NCBI GenBank assembly: GCA_947259405.1
Contig: CAMYLY010000004.1
Coordinates: 62,001-126,000, forward strand
Source of the DNA: an uncultured Gemmatimonadales bacterium
GTDB taxonomy: Bacteria > Gemmatimonadota > Gemmatimonadetes > Gemmatimonadales > GWC2-71-9
Reading direction: 5' to 3'
DNA length: 64,000 bases
The notes under the pieces were generated by a model. It saw only the letters and a list, made by a program, of their open reading frames with translations, did no database searches and was not told the origin of the DNA. Numbering within the stretch: the first letter of the stretch is position 1; every line of letters begins with the position of its first letter. Positions 54,440-62,234 of this stretch are shown piece after piece. The translations under genes were made by a program, and so were the position numbers.

Positions 54440-55030
54440 TCAGATGAGATGAAGTTCGAGGGACGACGGCGCCGTCACGCACGCGCGCACGCAGACCCCA
54501 CATCCGACACATCCTTCGATCTTGATCACCGGTCGCCCCGCAACGTCCAACGATAGCGCCTCGTCGCCAATGGGACACGCGCGAGCGCACACACCACACT
54601 CCACACCCTGAAACGCGATGCACCGCTCTGGAATGAGCTCCAGAGACGCCATGCGTAGCCCCTGCCACAGCGTCTCCGGCACATTGAGCGCATCCGTTGG
54701 GCATACCGCCGCACACAGCATGTCGTCACACACGGTGCAGGGCTGGATGACCGGGTCGATCATCGGAGTACCCACGGCAAATCCCGCACCAGGCGGTGCT
54801 TTGACGATCGCGTACGCTGGGCACACGTCGATACACTCAGAACACCGCGTGCAGGCCGCGAGAAAGGGAAGCTCATCCAACGCCCCCGGGGGACGGAAAT
54901 AGAGCTTCGGCGCGACACGACGCTCGGTGCGCTTCGCGACCTCCCCGGCGACGCGACCCAGCGTCTCCTCGAGGAAGTGCCGCCGGTCACCCGCCTTTCC
55001 TGTTACAAACAGTCGATCTTCGGAAGCCAT
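54440..55030 (-). CDS. Ferredoxin with four 4Fe-4S motifs (NapF/NapG/MauM-like)
   Basis: 196 aa. Four cysteine clusters: CTRCSECIDVCPAYAI, CTVCDDMLCAAVCPTDAL, CIAFQGVECGVCARACPIG and CVGCGVCVRACVTAP, the arrangement of NapF/MauM/NapG ferredoxins that pass electrons between quinol or NADH systems and periplasmic or cytosolic oxidoreductases. No twin-arginine signal is present (MASEDRLFVTGKAGDRRHFL), so it is cytosolic. It is the first gene of the 23-kb minus-strand run, with a 90-nt region shared with the divergent DUF2339 gene. The partner enzyme is not evident nearby. Confidence 0.9.
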   Translation of the reverse strand: MASEDRLFVTGKAGDRRHFLEETLGRVAGEVAKRTERRVAPKLYFRPPGALDELPFLAACTRCSECIDVCPAYAIVKAPPGAGFAVGTPMIDPVIQPCTVCDDMLCAAVCPTDALNVPETLWQGLRMASLELIPERCIAFQGVECGVCARACPIGDEALSLDVAGRPVIKIEGCVGCGVCVRACVTAPSSLELHLI

Positions 55031-55120
55031 GGTGGCCGAAAGGTAGTCGACGGGTGGACGGCACGGCGACCTGCCACGAAACCTCGCGTAACTCCCTTGT
55101 GTTGCCTACCTTAGCGCGTC

Positions 55121-56941
55121 ATGAGTGAGCCGAGATCTGTGGAGGATCGCGTCGCCAAGCTCGAGACGGCGGTCGAGCGATTGGAGTCCGCCGTCAAGCG
55201 GTTGACCGATCGACTGGCCATGCTTCGCACCGACAGCTCGGCGGGGAGCACCACGCGCGGCCGGCCTCCGCTGGCCAACCGGAGGGATCTGCCGGGAGAC
55301 GTGTCTCCTACCGCCAGATCGCGCCCGAAACCCAAGACACGCTTCGCCTCTGTCAGCGCGAAGGCAACGGCGGGCCCCAGGCGCGACAGCATATGGTGGC
55401 TTTCCCGCATCGGTACCGTCCTGCTGTTGGTCGGGGTCGTCTACCTCTACAAGTACGCCGTCGACCAGGGTTGGCTCAGCCCGACCGTCCGCATCGGTTT
55501 CGGCCTGGTCCTCGGAACCGGGCTCGTTGTCCTTGGCATGCGCCTCCATGCATCGCTCAGATGGTACGCTCGGGCGCTTCTCGTCGGCGGCATCATCACG
55601 TTCTTCATCACGACCTACGCCGCATTCCACTGGTACGATCTCGTTTCACAGACCACGGCAATCGGTTTCTTGGCCCTCGTCTCCGTGGCAGCGTTCGGTA
55701 TTGCGATTCGGCTGGATGACGTGGCCGTGGGCGTGACTACCGTCATCGGCGCGCTGATCAATCCGATTCTCCTCTACGAATCACCGGCGTCGATCCCGGG
55801 GTTGACGGGGTACACGTCTGCGGCCGTCACCGTGCTCGGCGGGGTCTTCCTCCTGAAGGGCTGGCGATCATTCCTCTGGACGGGGTTCTACCTGACGTGG
55901 GGAATCCTCCTCGTCGCAGCGCTGAACGCCATGAACGGGGAGCAGGCAGATCGTGTCTGGACTCAAGTTGCCATAGGCGTGTCGGTAGTCGTGTTCTGGT
56001 TCGCCCCACTCGTGCGAGAGCGACTGATCATCCTGAACCCCACCAAATGGCGCCGGCCCCCGCAGTTGAGCGCATTGAAGGACGCGCCGTACGCCGAGCG
56101 ACACGCCCACGTCATCAGCCTCTTCACGCCACTGGCAGCATTGCTGCTGACCGCGACGGCATGGGACCTCTCGCGGAGGGATGCGGGGCTCGTTGCACTC
56201 GCCGGGGTACTCATCGCCGCAGCGGCCGGCGCGATCGTCGACCGTTGGAAGACCGGCGACCGGCTGGCCTTCTCCCAGGGCGTCACGAGTGTGGCGCTCC
56301 TGACAATTGCCGTCGGACTCATCCTCGAAGGCAATGCACTCTTGCTCGCCTTTACGGTCGAGGCCGCGGCTCTCCATGCGATCGGCATGCGCATGGATGA
56401 TGAAATACCGTTGCGCGCCGGGCAGGCGATGTTGGCTGCCGTCGCATTCTGGGTATTTGGTCGGTTCTTCGTCCTCCCAACGGGTGACCCACCGATCCTC
56501 AACGCCGATGCCCTCGTCAACGCGCTCCCAATCGCCGTGACCGCCGCGCTGGCTCCAAGGCTGGCCAGCACCGAGGAGACCACCGGCTACCGCCTCGCCG
56601 CACATATCCTCTTGCTCGGGTGGTTGGCCCGCGAACTGTGGGGGCTACCCAACGGCGGAGGTATCGTGACGCTCGCGTGGGGTATCTACGGCATCGGCCT
56701 GCTGGTTCACGCGCTCACGCAGCGGCAGCTGGGGGTGCAACGCGTTGCCATGGCCACACTGCTGCTGGTGGTAGGCAAGCTGTTCCTCATCGACCTCGCC
56801 GAGCTTGCGCCCGTGTGGCGAATACTCCTGTTCATGGGATTCGGCGGACTCTTCCTCATGCTCAGCTACTACTTTAAGGACGCATGGGCGGTTGACCGCG
56901 CGGCCAACGACGAGCGCACCACGCGCGAAGGCGACACGTAG
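55121..56941 (+). CDS. DUF2339 polytopic membrane protein
   Basis: 606 aa. Residues 1-32 form a coiled coil (VAKLETAVERLESAVKRLTDRL), then a basic, disordered linker, and from about residue 90 some 18 or more membrane helices. IGTVLLLVGVVYLYKYAVDQGWLSPTVRI is the recognisable DUF2339 opening, and the C-terminal ALTQRQLGVQRVAMATLLLVVGKLFLIDLAEL is also typical. Function unknown; the coiled coil is presumably cytoplasmic. It stands alone between the divergent ferredoxin gene and the lipoprotein gene 105 nt downstream. No specific context is apparent. Confidence 0.88.
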   Translation: MSEPRSVEDRVAKLETAVERLESAVKRLTDRLAMLRTDSSAGSTTRGRPPLANRRDLPGDVSPTARSRPKPKTRFASVSAKATAGPRRDSIWWLSRIGTVLLLVGVVYLYKYAVDQGWLSPTVRIGFGLVLGTGLVVLGMRLHASLRWYARALLVGGIITFFITTYAAFHWYDLVSQTTAIGFLALVSVAAFGIAIRLDDVAVGVTTVIGALINPILLYESPASIPGLTGYTSAAVTVLGGVFLLKGWRSFLWTGFYLTWGILLVAALNAMNGEQADRVWTQVAIGVSVVVFWFAPLVRERLIILNPTKWRRPPQLSALKDAPYAERHAHVISLFTPLAALLLTATAWDLSRRDAGLVALAGVLIAAAAGAIVDRWKTGDRLAFSQGVTSVALLTIAVGLILEGNALLLAFTVEAAALHAIGMRMDDEIPLRAGQAMLAAVAFWVFGRFFVLPTGDPPILNADALVNALPIAVTAALAPRLASTEETTGYRLAAHILLLGWLARELWGLPNGGGIVTLAWGIYGIGLLVHALTQRQLGVQRVAMATLLLVVGKLFLIDLAELAPVWRILLFMGFGGLFLMLSYYFKDAWAVDRAANDERTTREGDT

Positions 56942-57046
56942 GATAATTAGAGACACGTTAGAAGCCTCTAAGCTTTCGCTTTTGGACTTCAATCACCACC
57001 ACAACTTCATGACCTTGCTCCGTACACATTTTTGCGGAGGAAGCTC

Positions 57047-58009
57047 ATGTTGTTCAAACCATACACCGCCGTCTTCCTAGCGGCCGCACTGGGAGCGTGC
57101 AGCGACGAAGGGCCCGGCATGGCATCGATCAATGCCACCTTCCAAAACCTCTCCGTGCTCGACGCGGCAACCGAGGGCAGCTATGAAGGATGGGTCATCG
57201 ACGCTGACGGCGTGGCGCACTCGACCGGAAAGTTCGTGCTGGATGGATCGGGCATGCACACGTTCGCGAGCCCCATCGATGAACCGACGATGTTCGTCCT
57301 CACCGTCGAGCCACCCGGCGACAACGACGCCGTGCCGTCAGATCAGAAACTGATCGGTGGCCCCATCACGAACGGCACAGCGTCGTTGACGTCGCTGGGT
57401 TTCGTGAGCGTTGATGCGTCAGCGGATTTCTCCACCAGTCCGGGTACGCACGTGCTCCTCACGCCAACGACCGGGACGGCGACTGACGACGACGGCGGCA
57501 TCTGGCTGATCGACCCGGGCACCGGTACCGCGACCGTGTCCCTTCCTGCCCTGAATGCCGGATGGGTGTACGAAGGTTGGGTGGTGTACGGACCCGGCAC
57601 GCCGATGCAAACGGCTATCTCCTACGGCAAATACGAACCGCAGTCCGACGGCACGCTCAGCGCACGGGACAGCGATGCTGCCGGTCCGCTTTCCGGCGCC
57701 CCAGGTGACCTCGCGGCTGGCCCCCCCGTGCCCGGCGGTGATTTCGTCATGGCGAACGGAGAGACCGTGCCCGGAGGTATCGCGTTGCCATTCGACTTCA
57801 ACGGTGACGACGTGATCACGGGCGACAGTGAATGGATGCACGTCGTTTCGATCGAACCATCGTTTGACGAGGGTGAGGCGTCGCTCAACGCCGTGCCGTT
57901 CCAACTCAAGCCGTTCGGGAATCCGTTCGGAGACGGTGGGCCTACGGACATGCGGACGATCGGGGCCCTGGACCCGCTTCCCACCGGTACTGCCACGATC
58001 ACCAACTGA
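57047..58009 (+). CDS. Lipoprotein with two RskA-C-like domains
   Basis: 320 aa from the ATG at 57047, fixed by a GGAGG site eight bases upstream. Signal with lipobox FLAAALGAC, lipid cysteine C18. The mature protein carries a domain resembling the C-terminal extracytoplasmic domain of RskA anti-sigma-K factors: YEGWVIDADGVAHSTGKFVL followed by FVLTVEPPGDNDAVPSDQKL. A second, more diverged copy starts with YEGWVVYGPGTPMQTAISYG. No sigma-binding domain or membrane helix follows, so this is a detached version of that fold. The C-terminal part holds DFNGDDVITGDSEW, a possible calcium loop. Probably an outer- or inner-membrane lipoprotein of unknown role. Confidence 0.72.
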   Translation: MLFKPYTAVFLAAALGACSDEGPGMASINATFQNLSVLDAATEGSYEGWVIDADGVAHSTGKFVLDGSGMHTFASPIDEPTMFVLTVEPPGDNDAVPSDQKLIGGPITNGTASLTSLGFVSVDASADFSTSPGTHVLLTPTTGTATDDDGGIWLIDPGTGTATVSLPALNAGWVYEGWVVYGPGTPMQTAISYGKYEPQSDGTLSARDSDAAGPLSGAPGDLAAGPPVPGGDFVMANGETVPGGIALPFDFNGDDVITGDSEWMHVVSIEPSFDEGEASLNAVPFQLKPFGNPFGDGGPTDMRTIGALDPLPTGTATITN

Positions 58010-58018
58010 CAATCCAAA

Positions 58019-58052
58019 GGGCGAGTCCCGCACTGCATTGCGGGACTCGCCC
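58019..58052. terminator. Bidirectional terminator with 14-bp perfect stem
   Basis: Stem 58019-58032 pairs perfectly with 58039-58052 (6-nt loop). It lies between convergent stops at 58009 and 58069. On the minus strand it is followed by TTTGGATTGT; on the plus strand no T tract follows, so it should act best for the dehydrogenase gene and perhaps protect the 3' end of the lipoprotein message. Confidence 0.8.
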
Positions 58053-58068
58053 GCGGGGAACGCCTTGG

Positions 58069-58950
58069 TTACACGATCTCCACGCCCGCGCTCCGTTCGA
58101 TCATTTTCACAAACTCCACGTGATCGGCTTCCTCCCCGAGAGCCTCCCGAGCAGCGCTGAACGCCCGCTTGGCGGTGCCGATGGCGTCAGACGGCACCCC
58201 GTTGTCTTCGAGGATCTTGACCGCGATCCCCACGTCTTTGTCGAGCAGCGCAAGTCGGAACGTGCGCGGCCACGCCCGTGTGGTCACGCGCTTCGGGAAC
58301 AAGTTCTCCGTCACGTTTGAGCGGCCGCTCGATGCGTTGATGACCTCGAGCGCCTTCTTGCCCGAGACACCAAGCTTCACGAGAGCAGCTAATCCCTCCC
58401 CAGCCGCCTGGATGTTGATCGCCAGCAGTCCCTGATTGACGGCCTTCACCGCATGACCCGCCCCAACCGGACCTACGTACTCTGCCTTCTTCGCGAAGCA
58501 CTGGACCACGTCGATTGCGCGAGCCGCATCCTCCTCCGTACCACCGATCATGACCGTCAGCTCACCCCGTTCAGCGCCACCAACGCCACCGCTCACCGGG
58601 GCATCGGCAAATCCCACACCACGGGCACGCAGGAAGTCGGCAACTTGGGTCGAACCCGCCGGGTCACCGGACGTGCAGTCGATCAACAGCTGGCCTTCGC
58701 GCCACGCCTTGTCTGCCTGTTTCACCACGTCCAGGACTTCGACGGACGTCGGTAGACAGGTGATGACGACATCGCTCGCCGCTACGACCGCCCCTGGCCC
58801 ACCCACCGCAGCGGCAGCATGCGCTTTGGCGAACGCGTCCGCCTTGGCCTGCGTGCGATTCCACACCGTGCACGCATAGGTCTTGGCGACGTGGACGGCC
58901 ATCGGCCACCCGATGTCACCAAGTCCGATGAACCCCACCCGTTTCGCCAT
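58069..58950 (-). CDS. 3-hydroxyisobutyrate dehydrogenase family protein
   Basis: 293 aa from the ATG at 58948-58950, seven bases after AGGAG (a second ATG directly upstream is less well spaced). beta-hydroxyacid dehydrogenase family: NAD motif VGFIGLGDIGWPMAVHVA, substrate motif DAPVSGGVGGAERGELTVMIGG and the catalytic lysine in GHAVKAVNQGLLAINIQA. Members include HIBADH (valine breakdown), tartronate semialdehyde reductase and glyoxylate reductases; specificity is not fixed. A terminator hairpin of the ATP synthase operon ends about 20 nt before this start, leaving almost no promoter space. Confidence 0.88.
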   Translation of the reverse strand: MAKRVGFIGLGDIGWPMAVHVAKTYACTVWNRTQAKADAFAKAHAAAAVGGPGAVVAASDVVITCLPTSVEVLDVVKQADKAWREGQLLIDCTSGDPAGSTQVADFLRARGVGFADAPVSGGVGGAERGELTVMIGGTEEDAARAIDVVQCFAKKAEYVGPVGAGHAVKAVNQGLLAINIQAAGEGLAALVKLGVSGKKALEVINASSGRSNVTENLFPKRVTTRAWPRTFRLALLDKDVGIAVKILEDNGVPSDAIGTAKRAFSAAREALGEEADHVEFVKMIERSAGVEIV

Positions 58951-58961
58951 CATAGGTCTCC

Positions 58962-58998
58962 TAGAAAACAACGAGCCCCGGACCAGGTCCGGAGCTCG
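58962..58998 (-). terminator. Intrinsic terminator after atpH
   Basis: Minus-strand hairpin CGAGCTCCGGAC-CTG-GTCCGGGGCTCG (58972-58998) followed by TTGTTTTC. It ends the atpZIBEFH unit 35 nt after the atpH stop, showing that atpAGDC do not follow here. The dehydrogenase start codon lies just beyond the T tract. Confidence 0.8.
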
Positions 58999-59032
58999 AT
59001 GATGTTACATGTTCCCGCTGGCGGCAAGCGCG

Positions 59033-59572
59033 TCAGGCACCGACCATCTGCCTGCGCAGTGCTTTGAGCTTGCGCCGCAGCGATCCATCCATGATGCGGT
59101 CGCCCACCCGCAGAATCACACCGCCGAGGATCTCCTCGTTGGTGTGGAAATGCGGGATGACCTCTTTCCCAATCAACGCAGACAGCCGATGGCGGATGAC
59201 GCCGATCAAAGCTGCATCCGGCTCGCGGGCCACCGTCACGCCCACATGCACGCGGTTGAACTTCGCGTCCACGAGCGCCGAATACTGCTGCGCAATCAGC
59301 GGGAACAGCCCTTGACGCCCACGTCGTACTACCGCGTGGAGAAACCGCGTGAACTCCGCCGGCGCGAGTCCTCCAAACACCTTCTCGAGGATCGCCAGCT
59401 TCGTCTCGCGCGGCACCCGTGGAGACTCGAGCACCACGCGCACCTGCGGTTCGGAGTCCATGACCGCCCCCAACCCGCTCATGAGTTGGGCGTAGCGCTC
59501 CGTGTGATCGGAGCGCTCACCCAACTCGAACAGCGCGTCCGCGTAATTCTTGGCGACCGTGGGTGCTCTCAC
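59033..59572 (-). CDS. atpH: ATP synthase subunit delta
   Basis: 179 aa. F1 delta subunit of the peripheral stalk, joining the b subunits to the top of alpha3beta3. Family features: APTVAKNYADALFELGERS at the start, LAPAEFTRFLHAVVRRGRQGLFPLI in the middle and the C-terminal strand block ILGGVILRVGDRIMDGSLRRKLKAL, which is the most conserved part. The start is GTG at 59570-59572, overlapping the atpF stop (GTGA). It is the last gene of this unit and is followed by a terminator rather than atpA. Confidence 0.94.
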   Translation of the reverse strand: MRAPTVAKNYADALFELGERSDHTERYAQLMSGLGAVMDSEPQVRVVLESPRVPRETKLAILEKVFGGLAPAEFTRFLHAVVRRGRQGLFPLIAQQYSALVDAKFNRVHVGVTVAREPDAALIGVIRHRLSALIGKEVIPHFHTNEEILGGVILRVGDRIMDGSLRRKLKALRRQMVGA

Positions 59573-60123
59573 GCGCGGTCGCTCTCCAAGGTCTCGAGAT
59601 AGCCTTCCACGATCTTGCGATCCTGGTCGCTGTCGAGCCGCTCTTGTATCAGCTTCGCCGCAGCCGCCAGGGACAGATCGACCGCTTCCTTCCGCAGTTC
59701 GGTCACCGCTCGATCGCGTTCGGCCGCGATTTCTCGCTTCGCGCGATCCAGAAGGTCCTTCTGATCGTCACGCGTTTTGTCGAGCAGCTGCTCCCGTTCC
59801 TTCTGGGCGAGGGTCTTGGCTTCACTCAAGAGCGCCTGCGCCTCCACCTTGGAGCCTTCCAGCAGCTTGCGATGTTCGGCGAGGGCTGCCTGAGCCTCCG
59901 CGTTTGCCTTCTCCGCCTCTTGAAGCTGCTTCCCGATCTTCTTCTCACGCTCCTCCGTGAGCCGCACGATCGGCGGGAACGCATACTTCCGCAGCAACCA
60001 GAAGAGCGAGAGGAACACCACCCAAGTCCAAATGATGAGACCCGGGTTCACCTGGAACGTGGCCGGCAGCCCACCTTCGGCCGTCTCGGCGTGCTCCTGC
60101 AAGACGGCAAATAGCGTCAGCAC
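59569..60123 (-). CDS. atpF: ATP synthase subunit b
   Basis: 184 aa. One N-terminal membrane helix (LIIWTWVVFLSLFWLLRKY at about 29-47) followed by a long charged coiled coil (REKKIGKQLQEAEKANAEAQAALAEHRKLL and onward) that forms the peripheral stalk, with an ending SLAAAAKLIQERLDSDQDRKIVEGYL typical of subunit b. The start is GTG at 60121-60123, 1 nt after the atpE stop. A short exposed N-terminal region (QEHAETAEGGLPATFQVN) precedes the helix. Only one b-type gene is present, so this is the homodimeric arrangement. Confidence 0.94.
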   Translation of the reverse strand: MLTLFAVLQEHAETAEGGLPATFQVNPGLIIWTWVVFLSLFWLLRKYAFPPIVRLTEEREKKIGKQLQEAEKANAEAQAALAEHRKLLEGSKVEAQALLSEAKTLAQKEREQLLDKTRDDQKDLLDRAKREIAAERDRAVTELRKEAVDLSLAAAAKLIQERLDSDQDRKIVEGYLETLESDRA

Positions 60124-60124
60124 C

Positions 60125-60379
60125 TTAGCCTACGATCTTCGCGACCAGCGCCATGATCACCGCAATGATGGTCGCTCCCTCCATGAGGAAGGCCACGAGC
60201 AACGCCGTGCCGCGGATATCGTTCGCCGCTTCGGGCTGCCGGGCAATCGCCGTGGCGGCTTCACCACCAATGCGACCGAGACCCAATCCCGCACCAACCA
60301 GGGCGAGTCCGATACCGATCCCGACGCCGAGCGTCTCACCGCCCACGCCCTGCAACATGTTGAGCATGTTTATCAGCAT
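60125..60379 (-). CDS. atpE: ATP synthase subunit c
   Basis: 84 aa rotor proteolipid: two membrane helices joined by the polar loop ARQPEA. The ion-carrying carboxylate is E67 in LMEGATIIAVIMAL. It is followed by glycine rather than the Ser/Thr found in Na+-binding c subunits, so proton coupling is expected. The glycine-rich first helix (GVGIGIGLALVGAGLGLG) is normal. The AAGGA ribosome site lies eight bases before the ATG at 60377-60379. Unlike other junctions in this operon, 207 nt separate it from atpB. Confidence 0.95.
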   Translation of the reverse strand: MLINMLNMLQGVGGETLGVGIGIGLALVGAGLGLGRIGGEAATAIARQPEAANDIRGTALLVAFLMEGATIIAVIMALVAKIVG

Positions 60380-60502
60380 GCCACCAATCCTTTATAGCTC
60401 GTGGAGGATTGCGTTTCACTCTGCGCTTCCGCCTCCGGCGCGTTTCCTCCGTAACGGCGCCTTCCGCGGTACCCGCCAACGGTCTCTCGACCAGCGGACT
60501 TC

Positions 60503-60520
60503 CCCAACCATTCGGTTGGG
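60503..60520. repeat. Hairpin in the atpB-atpE intergenic region
   Basis: A 7-bp inverted repeat CCCAACC/GGTTGGG with a 4-nt loop lies in the middle of the 207-nt gap between atpB and atpE. There is no T tract after it on the minus strand. It may be an RNA stability or processing element raising c-subunit expression, as in other bacteria where the atpE leader is special. No credible gene is seen in the gap. Confidence 0.5.
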
Positions 60521-60586
60521 TACGTGAGGAACAGTCGCTAAGCGCATCGCCACTGTCCCAGCTTTCGTCCTCCCGTACTTCGTCCT

Positions 60587-61474
60587 CTAATGCTCGTGCT
60601 GCATCACCCCAATCAACACGGCCGTGATCAGCGTGAACACGTACGCCTGCACGAATGCGACGATCAGTTCCAGGAGCATGATCGCCAAAACCAGTGCCGC
60701 CGAGCCAACCCCGATGGCCCAGCTGAACACCCCCAGATTCCCGAACAGGAAGATCATGCCGAACAGGGCCAGGATCACGAAGTGTCCCGCCGTCATATTG
60801 CCGAACAAACGAACGGCAAGCGCAAACGGTTTGACCAGCTTCCCGAGAAACTCGATCGGCCCGAGCGCCACCGACAGGACGGCGGCGCCTCCACCCTCAA
60901 TCCCGGGCACGGTCGGGAAGATCGTGCGCATGTAGCCGCGGAAACCGAGCTTGAGCATCCCGCTCACTTCGATGATGACGAGCGAGAGAATCGCGAGGGC
61001 CGCCGTGACGGCGAGGTTCCCCGTGGGAGACGCCCCCCACGGTACCAAGCCGAGCAGATTGCAGTACAGAATGAAGAAGAACACGGACATGATGTAGGGC
61101 GCGAACTTGGCGCCATCGAGTCCGATGTTGTCGATCGCAATGTCTTTCCTCACCCACAGGGCTATGCCCTCGATGGCGTTGGCCAGTCCGCGCGGCGCAC
61201 GCTCACCGGCCCGCTGCCGCTCCAGCGCGCGTCCGGCCAGGTACATCGTGAGGAACACGAGGACGGCCGCCAGCACCATGAACACGACGTGTTTGGTGGG
61301 CGTCAGGTTGATCAGCATTGGCCCCACGTGGAATTCCAGGAGGTGGGGGTCCCAATGCGCCGTGAACAACGGCTCGAAATCGAGCTCGTAGGCGTCGGCC
61401 GTGTGGTGGAGCAACAGCTCCCCAATGTCGACGCCGTGTTCTTCCGCGGCCTGGGGTGCAGGCTCTTGGATCAT
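60587..61474 (-). CDS. atpB: ATP synthase subunit a
   Basis: 295 aa from the ATG at 61472-61474, overlapping the stop of atpI (ATGA); the frame is open upstream, but that part overlaps other genes. Integral membrane stator subunit with proton half-channels. The essential arginine is in FALAVRLFGNMTAGHFVIL, and LLELIVAFVQAYVFTLITAVLIG gives the conserved last helix with the functional glutamate and glutamine. The N-terminal 60 residues are polar, with acidic and histidine residues (QEPAPQAAEEHGVDIGELLLHHTAD), longer than in E. coli and common in non-proteobacterial forms. Confidence 0.95.
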   Translation of the reverse strand: MIQEPAPQAAEEHGVDIGELLLHHTADAYELDFEPLFTAHWDPHLLEFHVGPMLINLTPTKHVVFMVLAAVLVFLTMYLAGRALERQRAGERAPRGLANAIEGIALWVRKDIAIDNIGLDGAKFAPYIMSVFFFILYCNLLGLVPWGASPTGNLAVTAALAILSLVIIEVSGMLKLGFRGYMRTIFPTVPGIEGGGAAVLSVALGPIEFLGKLVKPFALAVRLFGNMTAGHFVILALFGMIFLFGNLGVFSWAIGVGSAALVLAIMLLELIVAFVQAYVFTLITAVLIGVMQHEH

Positions 61475-61812
61475 CGAATCAATCTCATTTCCGTCAGCAT
61501 CAAGGGCAGCAGCACTCCAACGTATCCAATGGCCGTGGGAATCGCCGGGAAGCGATCTCCCTGGAGTGTCACGGCCACCGCGAACAGCACGACCCCGATC
61601 AGGCGGAGCCCCATCCCCATCGACCAGCGCCACATCAGCGTCCCGAAGGACTGCCTGAGCCCCGATTTCAGCAGGGCGACCGCCGCCACGTGAATCCCGG
61701 CGGCCAGGAGCCCAAACACCGCTGTCGGCATGATGGCTGAAGACCCCCAAAACACCCAAACGACCCCGGTGATCAGGGCCGTGAGCGCGATGCCGATCAG
61801 TGCGTCCCTCAC
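61471..61812 (-). CDS. atpI: ATP synthase protein I-like membrane protein
   Basis: 113 aa from the GTG at 61810-61812 (GTGA overlap with atpZ). Four membrane helices: LIGIALTALITGVVWVFWG, MPTAVFGLLAAGIHVAAVALL, MGLRLIGVVLFAVAV and ALPTAIGYVGVLLPLMLTE-like at the C-terminus (IPTAIGYVGVLLPLMLTEM). Sequence is weakly conserved; position between the AtpZ-like gene and atpB and the helix count identify it as AtpI, proposed to help assemble the c ring or handle Mg2+. Confidence 0.75.
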   Translation of the reverse strand: MRDALIGIALTALITGVVWVFWGSSAIMPTAVFGLLAAGIHVAAVALLKSGLRQSFGTLMWRWSMGMGLRLIGVVLFAVAVTLQGDRFPAIPTAIGYVGVLLPLMLTEMRLIR

Positions 61813-62054
61813 CGTTCCTCCGTGGTCGACCGGTCCTCGGTATCGTGCTCCAGCCGCCGGTAGATGCTCACCGTGGCCAGCGTCGCACCGATCAGGGCGC
61901 CTATCACCATGAACAGCGGCAACGTGCCTAGCCAGCGGTCGATCAGCCAGCCGATACCCATGGAGAACAGGACCGCCGCCGCAAACAGGCACCCCAATCC
62001 GGAGTACCGATGCACCTCGACGAGGTACCCACGGGGGTCGTTCCCGGGGCTCAT
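61809..62054 (-). CDS. AtpZ/AtpI-like small membrane protein
   Basis: 81 aa from the ATG at 62052-62054; an upstream TTG is less likely. Two membrane helices (GLGCLFAAAVLFSMGIGWLIDRWLG and LFMVIGALIGATLATVSIY) separated by a short turn, with an ending EHDTEDRSTTEER. The GxxxGxxIDxxLGT pattern (MGIGWLIDRWLGT) is typical of AtpZ (DUF5665/AtpZ-AtpI family), encoded at the front of F-type ATP synthase operons. First gene of the unit, divergent from moxR with a 180-nt shared region. Confidence 0.82.
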   Translation of the reverse strand: MSPGNDPRGYLVEVHRYSGLGCLFAAAVLFSMGIGWLIDRWLGTLPLFMVIGALIGATLATVSIYRRLEHDTEDRSTTEER

Positions 62055-62085
62055 GGCGGACGTAAGATCACCGCTTGTGAAAAAT

Positions 62086-62111
62086 TTCGCAAGCAAAATA
62101 CTCAGGTTTCA
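62086..62111 (-). promoter_or_regulatory. Weak ECF-like promoter candidate before the ATP synthase operon
   Basis: On the minus strand TGAAAC (62106-62111), 16-nt spacer, CGAA (62086-62089): one mismatch to the CGTA element found at the three exact sites. It forms one arm of an inverted repeat GGTTTCA/TGAAACC (62105-62137). Position 32 nt or more before the atpZ start is suitable. Weak evidence. Confidence 0.3.
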
Positions 62112-62130
62112 AGAGGGTTCCGAGGGGTCC

Positions 62131-62157
62131 TGAAACCGGGCGGCGGTAGCTGTCGTT
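62131..62157 (+). promoter_or_regulatory. Weak ECF-like promoter candidate before moxR
   Basis: TGAAAC (62131-62136), 17-nt spacer, CGTT: one base longer and one mismatch compared with the exact sites. It is the second arm of the inverted repeat shared with the minus-strand candidate, so the two -35-like elements are back to back. moxR starts 78 nt downstream. Weak evidence. Confidence 0.28.
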
Positions 62158-62234
62158 CGGGTTTTCGCGTAGCATTCCTGGGCCGGGTGGCCAGTGGGGC
62201 GGCCCGTGCTGGGAGTGACTCGGGAGATTACACA

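Noticed and set aside
60409..60545. A short minus-strand reading frame of about 44 codons in the atpB-atpE gap, with a purine-rich region upstream
   Set aside because: Arg-rich, non-protein-like composition and no recognisable domain; more likely leader RNA.
60590..61693. A long plus-strand reading frame (about 367 codons) opposite atpB
   Set aside because: Its residues are low-complexity and it lies antisense to a well-conserved atpB; it is a by-product of GC-rich codon use.
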